Shown: piece by piece, positions 63,439 through 64,000 of the stretch
How the letters are laid out: every line of letters begins with the position of its first letter
Position numbering within the stretch: the stretch's first letter is position 1
DNA from: Typhlomys cinereus
Taxonomy: Eukaryota; Chordata; Mammalia; Rodentia; Platacanthomyidae
Reading direction: 5' to 3'
Assembly (NCBI GenBank): GCA_023101885.1
Contig: JALPQD010000017.1
Span: forward strand, 913,428-977,427
Length of the DNA stretch: 64,000 nt
Notes under the pieces: generated by a model
Seen by the model: only the letters and a program-made list of their open reading frames with translations
What the model was told of the DNA's origin: nothing
Databases searched by the model: none
Program-made: the position numbers and the translations under genes

Positions 63439-64000
63439 TTTGTTTGTTCAACAAACCATAATTCAGAACATCAGAGACCCTACATTATACACCTGGAACC
63501 AGGACAGCCTAATCTCTCCCCATCCTAAAGCTCAGGGAAACTTGCGGAAGAGGGGGTGGTAAGATTGTAAGAGCCTAAAGATGGGGAGGAGCAATGATAT
63601 GCAAGATACTCCACACAAGTTAGGGCCGAAATAACCATAATAGGACTTTGCATGACCTACGCAATGACCGGCATAGCACTGACCCCCCAAAGTCTAGCAT
63701 GGATCACAGGAACTAGGATTCTTAGAGGCAAGGGATTAACAGCCACAATAGTGTTCCTATGCTAAAGGGGAACACAAGAAAGGGCTCTAGGCAATGCTAC
63801 TGAGTTCTTACACCTCATCAGAGCAAAGGAGGACCCAGAGGGAAGTTTGATATTCACACCAAAGGATGCTCCAGGGAGGGGGGAGAGGGCACTGGGAGAA
63901 AGGGAGGGAGGGGGGAAAGGAAGGGGAAAACGGGGGAGGGAGCAAGAGGGTCCAGGGAGGGGTGGAGGGAGGGAGGGGACTGGGGTACCTATTAAGTGTA
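63439..64000 (+). mobile_element. L1 3' UTR, runs off the window
   Basis: Second copy of the L1 3' UTR seen at 35600-36278: AACAAACCATAATTCAGAAC, AGCTCAGGGAAACTTGCGG, AAGAGGGGGTGGTAAGATTG, AATAGGACTTTGCATG, AGTGTTCCTATGCTAAAGG. A G-rich tract at 63866-63980 and GTACCTATTAAGTGTA follow. It begins near 63439, after an A/T-rich junction, so it is 5' truncated. The 3' end lies outside. Confidence 0.93.
63866..63980 (+). other. G-rich polypurine tract in L1 3' UTR
   Basis: GGGAGGGGGGAGAGGG, GGGAGGGAGGGGGG, GGGGAGGGAGC, GGGAGGGGTGGAGGGAGGGAGG: numerous G runs with potential to form G-quadruplexes, at the same relative position as in the L1 at 35600. Confidence 0.9.

Overview
This window looks like non-coding mammalian nuclear DNA, and the repeats point to a rodent. 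It carries B1-type (7SL-derived) and ID-type SINEs, a B3-like SINE, many copies of a longer tRNA-derived SINE with a CA-rich tail, two copies of a rodent-type LINE-1 3' UTR, many ERVL-MaLR-type LTRs, and older MIR and L2 fossils shared by all mammals. The common tRNA-SINE is not the mouse B2 consensus as I know it. I infer a rodent outside the mouse/rat group; a jerboa-like or related lineage is possible, but I cannot prove that by reading alone.

I found no protein-coding gene, rRNA, functional tRNA or CRISPR array that I can support. The long open frames lie in simple repeats (25.6-26.3 kb, 51.6-52.2 kb, 58.5-59.0 kb), a minisatellite (29.6-30.1 kb), LTR internal sequence (32.5-33.2 kb) or an L2 fossil (14.3-14.8 kb). 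A few lie in unique sequence but show no recognisable domain.

Layout. 0-9 kb: mostly unique sequence with MIR fossils, an LTR split by a SINE, and two copies of a solo-LTR family. 9-24 kb: B1/ID elements, a large L2 fossil, MLT1-like and MaLR-type LTRs, and CA/CT microsatellites. 24.8-26.5 kb: an old L1 3' end split by a SINE whose tail has grown into a 430 bp polypurine tract. 29.3-30.0 kb: a SINE whose tail has become a 30 bp minisatellite. 31.7-33.9 kb: a complete but decayed MaLR-type provirus with both LTRs. 35.5-37.0 kb: a SINE split twice, by a truncated L1 and by a solo LTR, both with readable target-site duplications. 38.76-39.37 kb: a CpG island, followed by about 900 bp of AT-rich repeat-poor DNA. 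41-47 kb: another minisatellite, LTRs, an L2 fossil and an L1 tail. 47.3-49.6 kb: repeat-poor, regulatory-looking DNA. 50.7-52.5 kb: a CpG-rich patch followed by two purine tracts. 53.6-60.5 kb: LTRs, ID/B1 elements and simple repeats. 60.6-61.1 kb: an AT-rich, homeodomain-site-rich segment that looks like a conserved non-coding element. 62.2-64.0 kb: two LTRs and an L1 3' end running off the window.

The parts most likely to be functional are the CpG island and its flank, the repeat-poor AT-rich blocks and possibly the CpG patch at 50.7 kb. Together they resemble intergenic or intronic DNA near a developmental regulator. That is inference from composition and repeat depletion, not a demonstrated match. 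Repeat family names come from remembered consensus patterns and boundaries are approximate (often +/- 10-30 bp) unless a target-site duplication fixes them.
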